A DNA stretch of 64,000 nucleotides, taken from positions 51,310,831 to 51,374,830 of the forward strand of contig OU862916.1 of assembly GCA_917880885.1 (NCBI GenBank), read 5' to 3'. This DNA comes from Limnephilus marmoratus. Taxonomy: Eukaryota > Arthropoda > Insecta > Trichoptera > Limnephilidae. The notes under the pieces are model-generated. The model worked only from the letters and a program-made list of their open reading frames with translations, was not told the origin of the DNA and made no database searches. This document shows, piece by piece, positions 53,992 through 64,000 of this stretch (position 1 is the stretch's first letter; each line of letters opens with the position of its first letter). The translations under genes were made by a program, and so were the position numbers.

Positions 53992-55158
53992 CTCTAGAAA
54001 GACACAAGCCGTCATTTTGACGGCTGGCCGAAGTAATGTGATGATATAATGCTTAATAATTATTGATGTGATTTTTTTTTACATTTCACGATTTATGATT
54101 TAACAATTATTGTGAAAAAAACAGATTTGGGTCTTATTTACTTTTTGAGATATATTGTTATACCTACAAAGACCGCCGCCGTCTGTGTGACGATTTGGGC
54201 AATTACGCTGAGTTTGTTTACAACCTTCTTTACCATGAGTTTACAATATAACATACTCATTCCTCCTCGTTTATGATAATACTAATATATCTGTCTCTTT
54301 TTTTCGGTATCGCGTATCACATAATTTATAAAAATACCACAAAAATATATCTCTGGCCCAAATTTTTTTTATGGCTTGTTGGAGAACTAAAGACAGAGTA
54401 TACATATACCAGAGTTGGTCCGGCTGGGTTAGCTCCTGAAGAACTGCCAGAATCATTTATTGGATAACCAATACCACTGCAATAGGTCACCCAAAGAGGT
54501 TCGCTATGTTTGGTGACTTAGAAGGGGTGCCCAGGTTCATGGGGTTAGGTGTTTTTTTTAAATTAGCTCCACACAGGAGAACCTGAGGAAAATAATTCCC
54601 CTTAGGGCCTATGTCATCTTTGAGGATTCTTTTTTTTTTGGAAAGGAAAGAGAGGAAGTTCCGGGAAGGTAAAGAATATTAGGGGTGGGTAGGTATCTGC
54701 GGGTCAGTATATCCAGGTGTGACTGACGTTTGAATCCATCCCTCCGTGATGTTCCGAGAGAGCACGGCTGGAAAAGTCAAAGGGACTCCCTCAACCATTC
54801 TCTTTCGATCCGGCCTGCCATGCATCTGGTGGGCAGACGCGTATTTATTCACACAGCGCCCTTGAAGTAATTTTTCATAAAAACGGCGCAATATAAATTA
54901 GCCAAATATTATTATTATTATTATTATCTGCCTCCAAGACTTAGACAAACCTCACCCAATGAACCCGGGCACCCCATAAGTCACCTAACGCAGCGCGAAC
55001 CACTTGGAGTGTCCTATGACAGAGGTGTTGGTTATCCAACAAATGGTTCCCGGGGCGGCGGTACCCATATTTGCCTACCAATTAGAAAAAAGTAATCAGC
55101 CGTCAAAGTGACAGTCGTGGTCTTTATAGGTATGGAGAGGTACCCGGTTTTTCTAGTG
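53992..55158. mobile_element. piggyBac-like foldback element, copy 2 (1167 bp)
   Basis: TTAA (53988-53991) | CTCTAGAAAGAC ... GTTTTTCTAGTG | TTAT. The body aligns with 13775-15419 at both ends (GCCGTCATTTTGACGGC; TCAGCCGTCAAAGTGAC) but lacks most of the left inverted arm and the central segment. Confidence 0.78.
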
Positions 55159-55162
55159 TTAT

Positions 55163-55970
55163 ATGAAATAAAAATCAATAATTGAAGTGTGTGAAAAAAA
55201 ATATTAACCTTTTTCATTTTACTGCTATAAAACAAACAAAAATTAACAAAACATGTTAACTACTTCTTGGAACAAATATTGTCAATAATCAACACTTAGA
55301 TTATAAAAGAAGGACCTAATTTAGGTTTGTTTTTTTTTATTTATTTAAAAAATAAATGAGGTAATGCAACAATGAATTATTGCTAATTTTTAGATAGGTG
55401 TCATTGTTACTGCTCGGGTTTATATTGAAAAATACCTAAAAATCTATATACGGATTCATTAATTCAAAATTTAAGTTCTGCCTTTTAATGATAAAACCGA
55501 AGTGTACAAGTTCATGCAATAAACTATTTTCCATTATTATAAATATTGTTGGGGATTCTTCTACTGTTCAAAACACTAGAATTAAAACTTTTGAAATGAT
55601 TGGTTTCTAACCCAGATGCATCAAAACATTAAAATCCAATGTGGATACCGCCATCTATGAATGCATTGACGAATATTAATCCTTTGTCGAGGTTTTAAAA
55701 AATGTTTGGTTCTGTAAAACACAGATGCTCCGAATTTTCGCGAATATTCACTTGTGATGTCTCAAACGAAATGACATTTTATGAAAACTTTGTGTTATTA
55801 CCACTTCACAATTAAAGATCTATAAATGAAACATTTCTGAACATAGCCGAATAGTAAAAACTGTTTTAGAAAGGCTACAAAATAAACTTTCGAATTATTA
55901 TATTACATAAATATATTTATAAATATATTTATAATATAATATAAATATATATAATATATATAAATATATA

Positions 55971-56001
<31 letters not shown>

Positions 56002-56033
56002 ATAATATTTATAATAATAATATATATTATATA
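55163..56033. other. Non-coding interval ending in an AT-repeat tract
   Basis: No gene. From about 55905 to 56035 the sequence is almost pure A/T with ATATATAT runs. Confidence 0.6.
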
Positions 56034-56383
56034 TATAAAAAATGCAAAAAGCAGTAATTTTAAATACATGTAGGATTACAAAAGATTTTTTAAATATTTA
56101 TATTGAGGGATCAGTAGGATTTATAGGTTCAATTAGAAATGCCACAGAGCCGAACCCTCTGATATGAAAATATCTGGAGTCGGTGAATTATATTCCCATT
56201 TGATCTCTAGTAGGTTGACATGTTGTTCTTGTATTGTTTTGTATTTATGATACTTATATAGTGCAATTGCATAACGTGGATTCACTAGATGATCATTTGG
56301 GGAAGTGTATGAAAGGGTTTAGTTTTTCCTTCTTTTTTTTTTTTTTTTTGGGGGAAAATTTAACCCGGACATTTAAATCTGGT
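56034..56383. repeat. 350-bp direct repeat, copy 1
   Basis: From TAAAAAATGCAAAAAGCAG to CCCGGACATTTAAATCTGGT, nearly identical to 61684-62033, same orientation, including a long T-run. The plus frame starts KMQKAVILNTCRITKDFL, possibly the C-terminal tail of a LINE ORF, with stops after about 40 codons. Confidence 0.88.
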
Positions 56384-56513
56384 GATAATATAAATATATT
56401 TGTAAATATTAAAATTTAGAATGCAAACATTAAAAAAATGTTAAAATGACTCATGTGCTGTTTTTATGTGAAAACGGTACTAAAATCACAGATTATGTAA
56501 ACAAAAATACTTA

Positions 56514-57248
56514 GGGCCGTCTGTTTCAACGCTCGCTAAAGTAAAAGTAAAGCAAAAAGCAGTTACTAAAGTTAAATTTCACCAAAATGCGTTTTTCAAT
56601 CAATTTGACTGCTTGTTTCACGTTACTTTTAACTTTTGTATTTACTTTCTGAAAACCGATAGTTACTATAGAGTTACTCCGCCGTATTGGCATATTTGGC
56701 AGTTCTCAGTTTATTTATGACAGTTCTGCTCGAGGTAATCTACGAAATTCCGCGCTTTGACATAGTAATCACGATAAATATTGTAGAAGACGATGATAGT
56801 GACGATGAATTCCTCATCCAAGATGTATTGCAGCAAAAACCAAAAACATTTCGACCCCGCGTCAATAATTTGGTTATCTGGGATGATCTCGAAGTTTGGC
56901 GCGGCCCCGCATGTCGAAAAACTCTTGCTGTTGAACTTTTATCTTTTTATCGGAACAATGCCGTCAGATCCTACGATGCGAAACAAAATACAACAGGATA
57001 TTTTGACAGTTGTTCCGATTTTAGGATTTAGTTTACGGTGTTGCCGCATCAAAAAATATTTTGATGCGTTTTTTAACATAATTACGAGAAATATTCTGCT
57101 TTTTAGACTGGCCACATTGACAACTATTACTTAAGCAAAAATACACTTGAAACAGCGCGCGATCCAATTTAACATCCACGTTACTTTAACTGACAGTTAA
57201 AATTTAACTTTAGGACACGATTTAGCTTTCTGTTGAAACAGACGGCCC
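56514..57248 (+). mobile_element. PIF/Harbinger-like element, 735 bp
   Basis: TTA | GGGCCGTCTGTTTCAAC ... GTTGAAACAGACGGCCC | TTA. A perfect 17-bp TIR with a 3-bp TTA duplication is characteristic of PIF/Harbinger. Internally 56687-57134 may be a transposase remnant. Confidence 0.88.
56687..57134 (+). pseudogene. Possible Harbinger transposase N-terminal remnant
   Basis: EDDDSDDEFLIQDVLQQKPKTFRPRVNNLVIWDDLEVW resembles the acidic start and the RPR-n-WdDlef segment of Harbinger transposases. A shift at about 56890 leads to KFGAAPHVEKLLLLNFYLF. The DDE domain is missing. Judged mostly from context. Confidence 0.5.
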
Positions 57249-57479
57249 TTATTCTATTGTATAAATGTATAATAAAACTTTTGTTACCTCACTTTTTTTA
57301 TCATTTCATATAAAAATATTTAATAAAAAATAACAATGTCGAGCGCGGTCGAGCCGCCGCCGGAAAGAAATTTGGCGGGGTAAATTATGCGTCAGATTGC
57401 GACTGTCAGAATATTCTTGTTACGTATTTCTATGGACAATTTGAATAGGGAATAGAATAGAATAGCATTCCACTATCGA

Positions 57480-60400
57480 TCTTTTACTTTTTGTTTTAGG
57501 GCAAAACTGCGTCGGGCTCTCGGAGCAGCCTGGCGTGTTTTTGGTCGGTCCCGGTACTCTTTACTAATTAAGGGGGATATTTCATATATTCAACCCTTAA
57601 GAGTATCAAAAAATGTTCCTTACTGTGTGAAATTTATGTAAGTGAATTAACAATAATGTTTCTGTGAATAGTGTGGACGTGAAACGATCTTTTAAATATG
57701 TGTACAAAATAATATAGCTAATTATAAGATACAGTTTAAACTCAGTGGCTAAAATTTCAAACTAGCATCGAACATTTACCAGATGTGACCACCAATTCGA
57801 CCCTTGGTTATGCCCCTCGCATACCCCGCACCTACATTACACCACCTCGCTTACCCCTCACCCTCTGCCCGCCTCATGCCTGCCGTTGCCGGTGTCATAT
57901 TATGGCCGCAGAAACGGCCGTTCTCAGAAGATAATCATCTGGCGACCTCTGCATCCTCAAACGCACCCCGCTGCCCTGCCGCCCGCCACCCGCCCCACCG
58001 TCCCCGCGCACTAGGAAGGATGACATCGGACATCGGACTGTACCCTCAAATGTGTTCGTAATTTCGTAAACATTTGACGAACTGCCTGCCTCCTCTGCCC
58101 CCGCCTGCCCCCGCGCCCGCGCACACAGAAGGATGACATCGGTCGGAGCCGATATTATTAGCCTGAGTGATAATTATAAACATTTACAGTGAACTTTTAC
58201 AATAATATGAGAACTTCACACAGATATAAACATTTTACGATGATATAAATATTTACAGTGATAAGACATTATATATTTTGTATTAGTGTTACCTACTTAA
58301 TTAAGTTGTTAGTGCAGTAAGTTATTTATATTGACTTTCACTATTGTTTGTTATGAGTTGTGTATTTTTTAGAGGTAGGTAATAAGTGTAACGGTATTTT
58401 CGTGATGTTACGGTAGTTTTTATATGTAGTCCTTGGAAGGGAATGGCCGACACAGGTGTCGATGAGGCTCGCTACCCATCACATCGCCAACCCTTCGGTT
58501 GCGCAAAGAGGAGGACGGAACGTGAACAATGTAGAATTGGTACATGGAATATCAGGGGAGGGATGGACAGAAAGATGAATGAATTATGCGATACAATGGA
58601 TAGTAAATGTTTGGACGTACTTTGTGTGACAGAGAGTATGAAAAAAGTGAGCGGTACAATGCAGCATAACGATAGGCTCGTCATCTGGTCTGGGAGACCA
58701 GATACGGAGAGGGCTTGTCAGGGTGTTGCAGCGCTACTGTCTCCCAGAATGGTTGAATGTATGTTGCAGTATGAATGTGTAAGTCCGAGAATAATGTGGA
58801 TCCGTTTCAAAATTGGTTTGACAAGGGTGTTTCTTGTTATTTGCTATGCTCCTGTTAATTCTGAAAGCAACGAAGTGAAAGATGATTTTTGGACTGGTGT
58901 GAACGACGTAATGAGATTAAAAAATTTGAATGAAAGGATTATAATGGCGGGCGATTTGAATGGGTGGGTGGGAATTGGACGTGACGGATTTGATTCAGCC
59001 TTAGGTAAGTTCGGGGATAAAAGGACGAATGAAAATGGGAATAGAATACTTGAAGTATGTTTAGAGTGGAACCTGTTTGTATCGAATACCTTTTTCGATC
59101 ATAAAGGTATCCACCAATATACGTGGGAAAGAGGAAATGAAAGATCAATAATTGATTTTGTAGTAATTGACTCTAGGTTGAGAGCCGTTACCGAGGACAC
59201 AAGAGTTTTCAGAGGGGCTGAGGTTGAAACTGACCACTTTCTGGTGGTATCAAGAGTAAACCTCTTTCGCGGATGGCGCTCTAAAGTGAAAACGGTATCA
59301 GCTCCAACAAGAGTCAAAATAGAAAAACTGCAAAACGATTATGTGAGAAGTGAGTATGAGAAATGTGCAGAAATGAGATTGAATGCGAAAGAAATGGACG
59401 GTCTAAGCATAGACGAAACATGGAACCACATAAAGGTTAGTCTGTGCGAATCTGCTAGAGACGTGTGTGGAATAAGTAAGCAAGATAGGAAGAAAGGCGA
59501 TGCATGGTGGGATGACGAGATCAAAGCACTGGTCTCAGAGAAAAAGAAAGCTTGGTTACGTCTGATAGCGACTGACAGTGCTTCAAGCGAAGAGAGAGAT
59601 AGAGCGAAAGAAGTATACAAGGGATGCAAGAAAAGAGTAAGTGTTGGAGTGAAAGAACGAAAGAAACGCCTGGAAGATGAAGAGGGAATAAAAATGACAA
59701 AACACTTCCAAGAAAACATTAAACTGTTTTGGAAGGAAGTCAAAAGGTCCCGGAGTGGCCCAGAGAACGGAAGAATGAAAGTGATAAAATCGAATGATGG
59801 AAGAATGTTGACGAATGAAGAAGAAATAAAAGAAAGATGGATGAAATATTTTGAGGAAGTCTTCGAAAGCAACTCGGGTGATAGTGAGTCCAGCGTTGAA
59901 TCGGGAATGAACGATGACGGAGTGAATGTTATCAAAATCAGTATGGATGAAATAAAAAAATCGATTAAATGCATGAAGAATGGTAAGGCTGTTGGTTTCG
60001 ACAATATTGCTGCCGAATATTTTAAAGGAGATAGCCATATTATTCTCACATGGTTGTGCAAACTTTTTAATCAATGTTTAGAGGAGGGTTACACGCCATT
60101 AGATTGGAGGAGGGCTGTAATCATGCCGTTGTACAAAGGTAAAGGGTCACGCATGGAATGTGGGAATCATAGGGCTATTAGCCTGCTAAGTTCTGTCGGC
60201 AAGCTGTATGGAAGAATATTGATTGAAAGGGTAAGAACGGAAACAAAGGATAAAATATGGGATGTGCAAGGTGCCTTTATGAGTGGAAGGGGATGCATGG
60301 ACCAGATTTTCTCCTTGCGTATGCTCACTGAGAAGTTTCTGGCGAAAAACCAGAAACTTTTCTGCGCCTTTGTAGATCTTCAAAAAGCGTACGACCGAGT

Positions 60401-60869
60401 CGACAGGAAAAAGCTATGGAAGGTGTTGTCCAAGTATGGAGTGAATGCAAATCTCATACAGGCAATTGCGTCTCTGTACGAGGGAAGCGTTGCATGTGTT
60501 AGGGTGAACGGTGATTTTACGGGGTGGTTTGACATCACAAAAGGTGTTAAGCAAGGCTGCGTAATGTCACCATGGTTATTCAATCTATAGATGGATAATT
60601 GTATGCAAGAATTGAAAGATGTGGTATTGGGCGCGAAATTGAATAGTCTGAAAGTATGTTGCCTGTTGTATGCTGATGATGCGGTGCTGATCTCTAACAC
60701 TATGGAAGATCTACAATCTCTAGTATCTAGGATGAACGAAGTATGTATGAAGAATGAGTTAATGATGAATGTAAGTAAGTCTAAAGTCATGGTGTTTGAA
60801 AGGGAGAGTACGAAAACAGTGTGCGATATATTTGTGAATGATGAATACTTGGAGCAGGTGGATGAGTAA
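57480..60869 (+). mobile_element. LINE H (RTE-like), 3'-truncated
   Basis: A GC-richer element with a Pro/Cys-codon-rich 5' UTR (57480-58442), a long ORF and an abrupt end at 60869, inside the RT C-terminal region. The UTR repeats AGGAAGGATGACATCGG-like segments at about 58013 and 58129. Confidence 0.78.
58443..60869 (+). pseudogene. LINE H endonuclease-RT (one in-frame stop, truncated)
   Basis: Endonuclease: CRIGTWNIRGG, DVLCVTESMKK, RIIMAGDLNGWVG, QYTWERGNERSIIDFVV and ETDHFLVV, the spelling of RTE-type APE domains. RT: NGKAVGFDNIAAEYF, WRRAVIMPLYKGKG, HRAISLLSSVGKLYGRIL, QGAFMSGRGCMDQIF, CAFVDLQKAYDRVDR, GVKQGCVMSPWLFNL, then a TAG where Tyr is expected (60588) and LLYADDAVLIS, LMMNVSKSKVMVF and LEQVDE. 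The frame stops right where the conserved 'F-YLG' segment should follow, so the 3' end is lost. A single nonsense change in ~800 codons indicates a fairly young copy. Confidence 0.85.
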
Positions 60870-61683
60870 GATCAAGTTCTTCTTTACTAATTGGTACTTG
60901 AAGCGGATAATGGTGGTTGTAATGTAGAATTGTAGATGATAGCTAAGTTTTCTACCACATCAGCTAAGTTTTCTTCCATGTCTGTAGTTGGTCCAATACA
61001 ATTTGACAAGACTGGACATTTGACTAGTGCGGCCAAAAGTATTGGATGATGTGGACTTCAATCGAGATTTCGAACTACGAAAAAAGACGTTCTTTTAATC
61101 CATGGCATGGCATTCCGGTTTAGGCAAATATTTTAAGACAGTCTGTATTTTTTTATCGTATTTTTGAAACCCTAGCGATTTTTGGAAAATTTCAATCCGA
61201 AAAATCCGACCATTTTTTATAAACCGGAAAGACGGGACATAATTTTTTAGGTGCGAAAAAATGATAATTACAGAGCCGAAAATCATTTAAAAAAAGAACG
61301 TTTTCCACAAGCAAGGGTACGTGAGAATAACGAGGCATACCAAAAATATTACATCTCATAAATATTTTTTTCCTTGATCCATCTTATTGATCATAAATCA
61401 TTATAATTTTCAACATCTATATTACTAAATCCAATGTAATATACTTATACTTGTAAATTATAATGATATATCATTGATGTAGCTATTCCAAATTCCTGTA
61501 ATATTCAAAAAACTGTTTCTGAAAAAATTAGAAAATACACAGATTTAGGAAATTAGAGAAAGATTAAAAGAATTTGGCATTCTCGGACTATAAAAATATT
61601 ACCATTTGTTATTTCGGCCACTGGCATAATACCTAGGAATCTGATTCAAAATTTAAGCATATTAGATTTGTCAAAGAATTTGT
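60870..61683. other. Non-coding interval
   Basis: No gene. It begins at the break of LINE H and ends at the second 350-bp repeat; AT-rich, unassigned. Confidence 0.45.
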
Positions 61684-61965
61684 ATATAAAAATGCAAAAA
61701 GCAGTAATTTTAAATACATGTAGGATTACAAAAGATTTTTTTAATATTTATATTGAGGGATCAGTAGGATTTATAGGTTCAATTAGAAATGCCACAGAGC
61801 CGAACCCTCTGATATGAAAATATCTGGAGTCGGTGAATTATATTCCCATTTGGTCTCTAGTGGGTTGACATGTTGTTCTTGTATTGTTTCGTATTTATAA
61901 TACTTATATAGTGCAATTGCATAACGTGGATTCACTAGATGATCATTTGGGGAAGTGTATGAAAG

Positions 61966-61997
<32 letters not shown>

Positions 61998-62033
61998 TGG
62001 TGGGAAAATTTAACCCGGACATTTAAATCTGGT
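61684..62033. repeat. 350-bp direct repeat, copy 2
   Basis: Matches 56034-56383 with few differences (for example a longer T-run at about 61973-61998 and a G/A change in CATTTGGTCTCTAG). Flanking sequence on either side is not shared. Confidence 0.88.
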
Positions 62034-63554
62034 ATATACAAATTATTATGGAATTAGATTTTGTTAAAATCATCACCACTAACATTATACCTCTAAAACA
62101 CGTACAGACAGCGTCAAATGTACGGGGTTCTCTTCATAACATCTGTCAAAAAGGAAATTAGTCCAGTCTCTAGCAAATTTCGTAACTCGTCTCCCTTCTC
62201 CCCTCCTCCCCCCCATTCCCCCATGTTCTCAGATTATGTTATGAAGTGAAAAATCTGTCGTTGACCATATTTCGCCCTCACTTGGAGTTCGAATAGGTAA
62301 CTGTCCGGTTATCTACAGGTTTTCCCCCTCAATCTCTGCATATGTCTCACCTTTTTTTCTCTTTCTCAATTCTACGAAACACATTCATGAATGTTGGATA
62401 TGTACGATATGCACTTGGCGTAACGTCTGTCTCCTTTTTGACAACCTTTATTCATGAATTGGTTTCCCTTTGCCGTGACTAGTTCACGATTCTTTGTCTT
62501 GTTCTTTGAAATTCTACGAAAATGTTACCATCTTATGTTAACATAGGCCATAGAGGGCCGGTTGTTTTTTAACCAAGACACATTGTCACTCGGCAAGCGC
62601 CAAGTCATCCTGGAAAAGGAAAATGTTCATGTAATCACAATTTAGTTAGGAATCTCTCTTCGTCACTCTCTGAGTCGGTGGTTAAAATTTCGTTTATTTC
62701 ATTTTCTGGATACATTTTGTTTCTCTCCAAACCTTTTCTTCATTGGTCCCTAGGCAGGTAAACTTCAAGAATTTTGCTCTAATAATAATTTCTCCCGGAT
62801 TTAAAAAGAAGCCCAGGCGGATGTCATCACCGACAGCCAAGCTGAGCTTCACTTCCTGACAGCACGCGCTGTGGTTACAAGGTCCCTCCTGCTGCCATTT
62901 TCTACGTATTTGTTCCTGAAAACACAGACCATACCGCTCATATGTATGTTGTCTTGTCGTGCCACAGCAAGCTGAGTTGTCCCACCATACATTATGACAC
63001 TCTAAACTACCTTTTGGGCACGCTAGCTCCTAGGTTTGTTCTTACTCTTGCTATCAATGCCAACCTTGCCGTCTCTTGCTCTGTCATGCAGTGACGCATA
63101 TATCGTCATGTGTTAACCATCATTACCTTGACCCACCAGTATTCGCTGAATGCGTACCAATACAAGTTATCTTGAGCTACATTATGCTTCAATAACCATT
63201 ATATACGATCCGTGTTTACCATAATAACACTTAGGATTCGTACTGGCATGTCTGCAGATACTGGATTCTTCTCTTCAATGGCCTCTGTAACCATAGTCGC
63301 GGCACAGCAACCACAGTCTCCACTTTGTGAACTTCAACGTCTTCAACCAAACCAGGTGTTTTCTAAGGCCTAAGTGTACTCTTGAGTGTTATCTCAAATG
63401 GGTCTGATTGCAGTGATAATGTAATCCTTAGAATCTGTGAAACCACGTCCTTTTCTTCGAAATTCTCCGAAACCAAACAAATCCACGCTTCGCAAACTTA
63501 GCTCCCAGACCAATGAAACCTTAGAATCACACCTTTTCTCTTCTCTTGTACAAA
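62034..63554. other. Non-coding interval, balanced base composition
   Basis: No open frame of note. Composition is less AT-rich than the surroundings, with T/C-rich patches. If the LTR at the right edge is real, this may be the untranslated 3' part of that element. Confidence 0.4.
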
Positions 63555-63748
63555 TGTATTGTCATTCTTTCAATTGCATAACCATGTGTATTGTCATTTT
63601 TTCAATTGCATAACCATGTGTATTGTCATTTTTTTTCAATTGCATAACCATGTGTATTGTCATTTTTTCAATTGCATAACCATGTGTATTGTCATTTTTT
63701 TTCAATTGCATAACCATGTGTATTGTTATTTTCAATTGCATAACCTTG
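63555..63748. repeat. Minisatellite, six units of 30-34 bp
   Basis: TGTATTGTCATTnTTTCAATTGCATAACCATG repeats six times (63555, 63587, 63619, 63653, 63685, 63719; lengths 32, 32, 34, 32, 34, 30). Length changes are in the T-run. Long open frames here on both strands are by-products of the repeat. Confidence 0.95.
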
Positions 63749-63968
63749 TATGTTGTTTTACACCATGTACTTTCCCCAAAGTTGTCTTTTCCAAACATTC
63801 TATGTACCCCCATCCATTCCCTACAAACATTGTGACCTAAACTATAGCATAAACTGTATGTTCTAGCTAGGCAACCTCTCAAGCAACGAATCTCTCAAAA
63901 ACCCCGATGGAAGCATAAGAGGATTTTTTTTCCCTACAGCTCCATTGCCACGTCGCTTTTTTTCCAAG

Positions 63969-64000
63969 CGCGGGGGGAAGTGTTATGGTACGCCCTAAAC
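63969..64000 (+). mobile_element. Possible polypurine tract and start of a 3' LTR at the window edge
   Basis: CGCGGGGGGAAG followed by TGTTATGGTACGCCC looks like a plus-strand primer followed by an LTR beginning with TG. The rest lies outside the window. Confidence 0.4.

Noticed and set aside
57804..58061. Separate Pro/Ala-rich protein upstream of the RTE ORF
   Set aside because: GC-rich 5' UTR of the LINE with internal repeats; no motif and no conserved start context.
56034..62033. LTR retrotransposon bounded by the 350-bp repeats
   Set aside because: Repeats lack TG/CA ends, primer sites and a TSD, and the interior is a Harbinger-like element plus an RTE LINE, not gag-pol.
63555..63748. 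CRISPR-like array
   Set aside because: Units are contiguous without unique spacers, in an insect-type genome.
63559..63882. Long repeats-containing proteins on both strands
   Set aside because: They are produced by the 30-34 bp minisatellite; unit lengths are not all multiples of three, and there is no other support.

Overview
The window looks like a stretch of an insect nuclear genome. It is AT-rich, has one intron-containing gene, and is otherwise built from insect-type transposable elements (Jockey/CR1-like and RTE LINEs, Penelope, Ty3/Gypsy, hAT, P, piggyBac-like, PIF/Harbinger-like, tRNA-derived SINEs). There is no bacterial operon, rRNA or CRISPR array. A hemipteran source would fit, but that is a guess; the sequence does not fix the order.

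Host gene (about 1-4.7 kb, minus strand): four exons with GT/AG borders and matching phases encode the N-terminal ~530 residues of a secreted or membrane protein. It has a signal peptide, a C-type-lectin-like domain, a Cys-containing middle region and a stretch resembling the GAIN region of adhesion GPCRs. The gene runs off the left edge. Its largest intron holds a 602-bp MITE with an 8-bp target duplication and a tRNA-derived SINE.

4.7-16.3 kb: intergenic DNA with a second copy of that MITE, hAT and LINE relics, a degenerate tRNA-Glu, a 5'-truncated Penelope element inserted in a low-copy repeat, and a 1.6-kb TTAA-flanked foldback element. 16.5-30.5 kb: a four-level nest. A LINE (A) was split by a hAT-like transposon (11.06 kb as it stands). 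That was entered by a Ty3/Gypsy element with 165-bp LTRs, whose gag was then split by a nearly full LINE (B) with an intact 954-codon ORF2. At each level removing the insert plus one target-site copy rejoins the older DNA, in frame for LINE A and for gag.

30.6-40.1 kb: a degenerate LINE (C) carrying a solo LTR, then a LINE (D) carrying a THAP-encoding P-type element and a decayed hAT, again with clean 8-bp duplications and frame restoration. 40.1-47.2 kb: a foldback element made of tandem arrays, a pyrimidine tract, and a decayed Ty3/Gypsy provirus-like element with an intron-like segment in its LTRs and a perfect 72-bp palindrome in pol. 47.2-53.8 kb: LINE E (minus, with LINE F inside it) and LINE G (plus). 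54-64 kb: a second foldback copy, a 350-bp direct repeat pair flanking a Harbinger-like element and an RTE LINE, a minisatellite, and what may be the start of an LTR at the right edge.

All statements about families come from motifs read by eye. Boundaries quoted with a target duplication are firm to within a few bases; the others are approximate.
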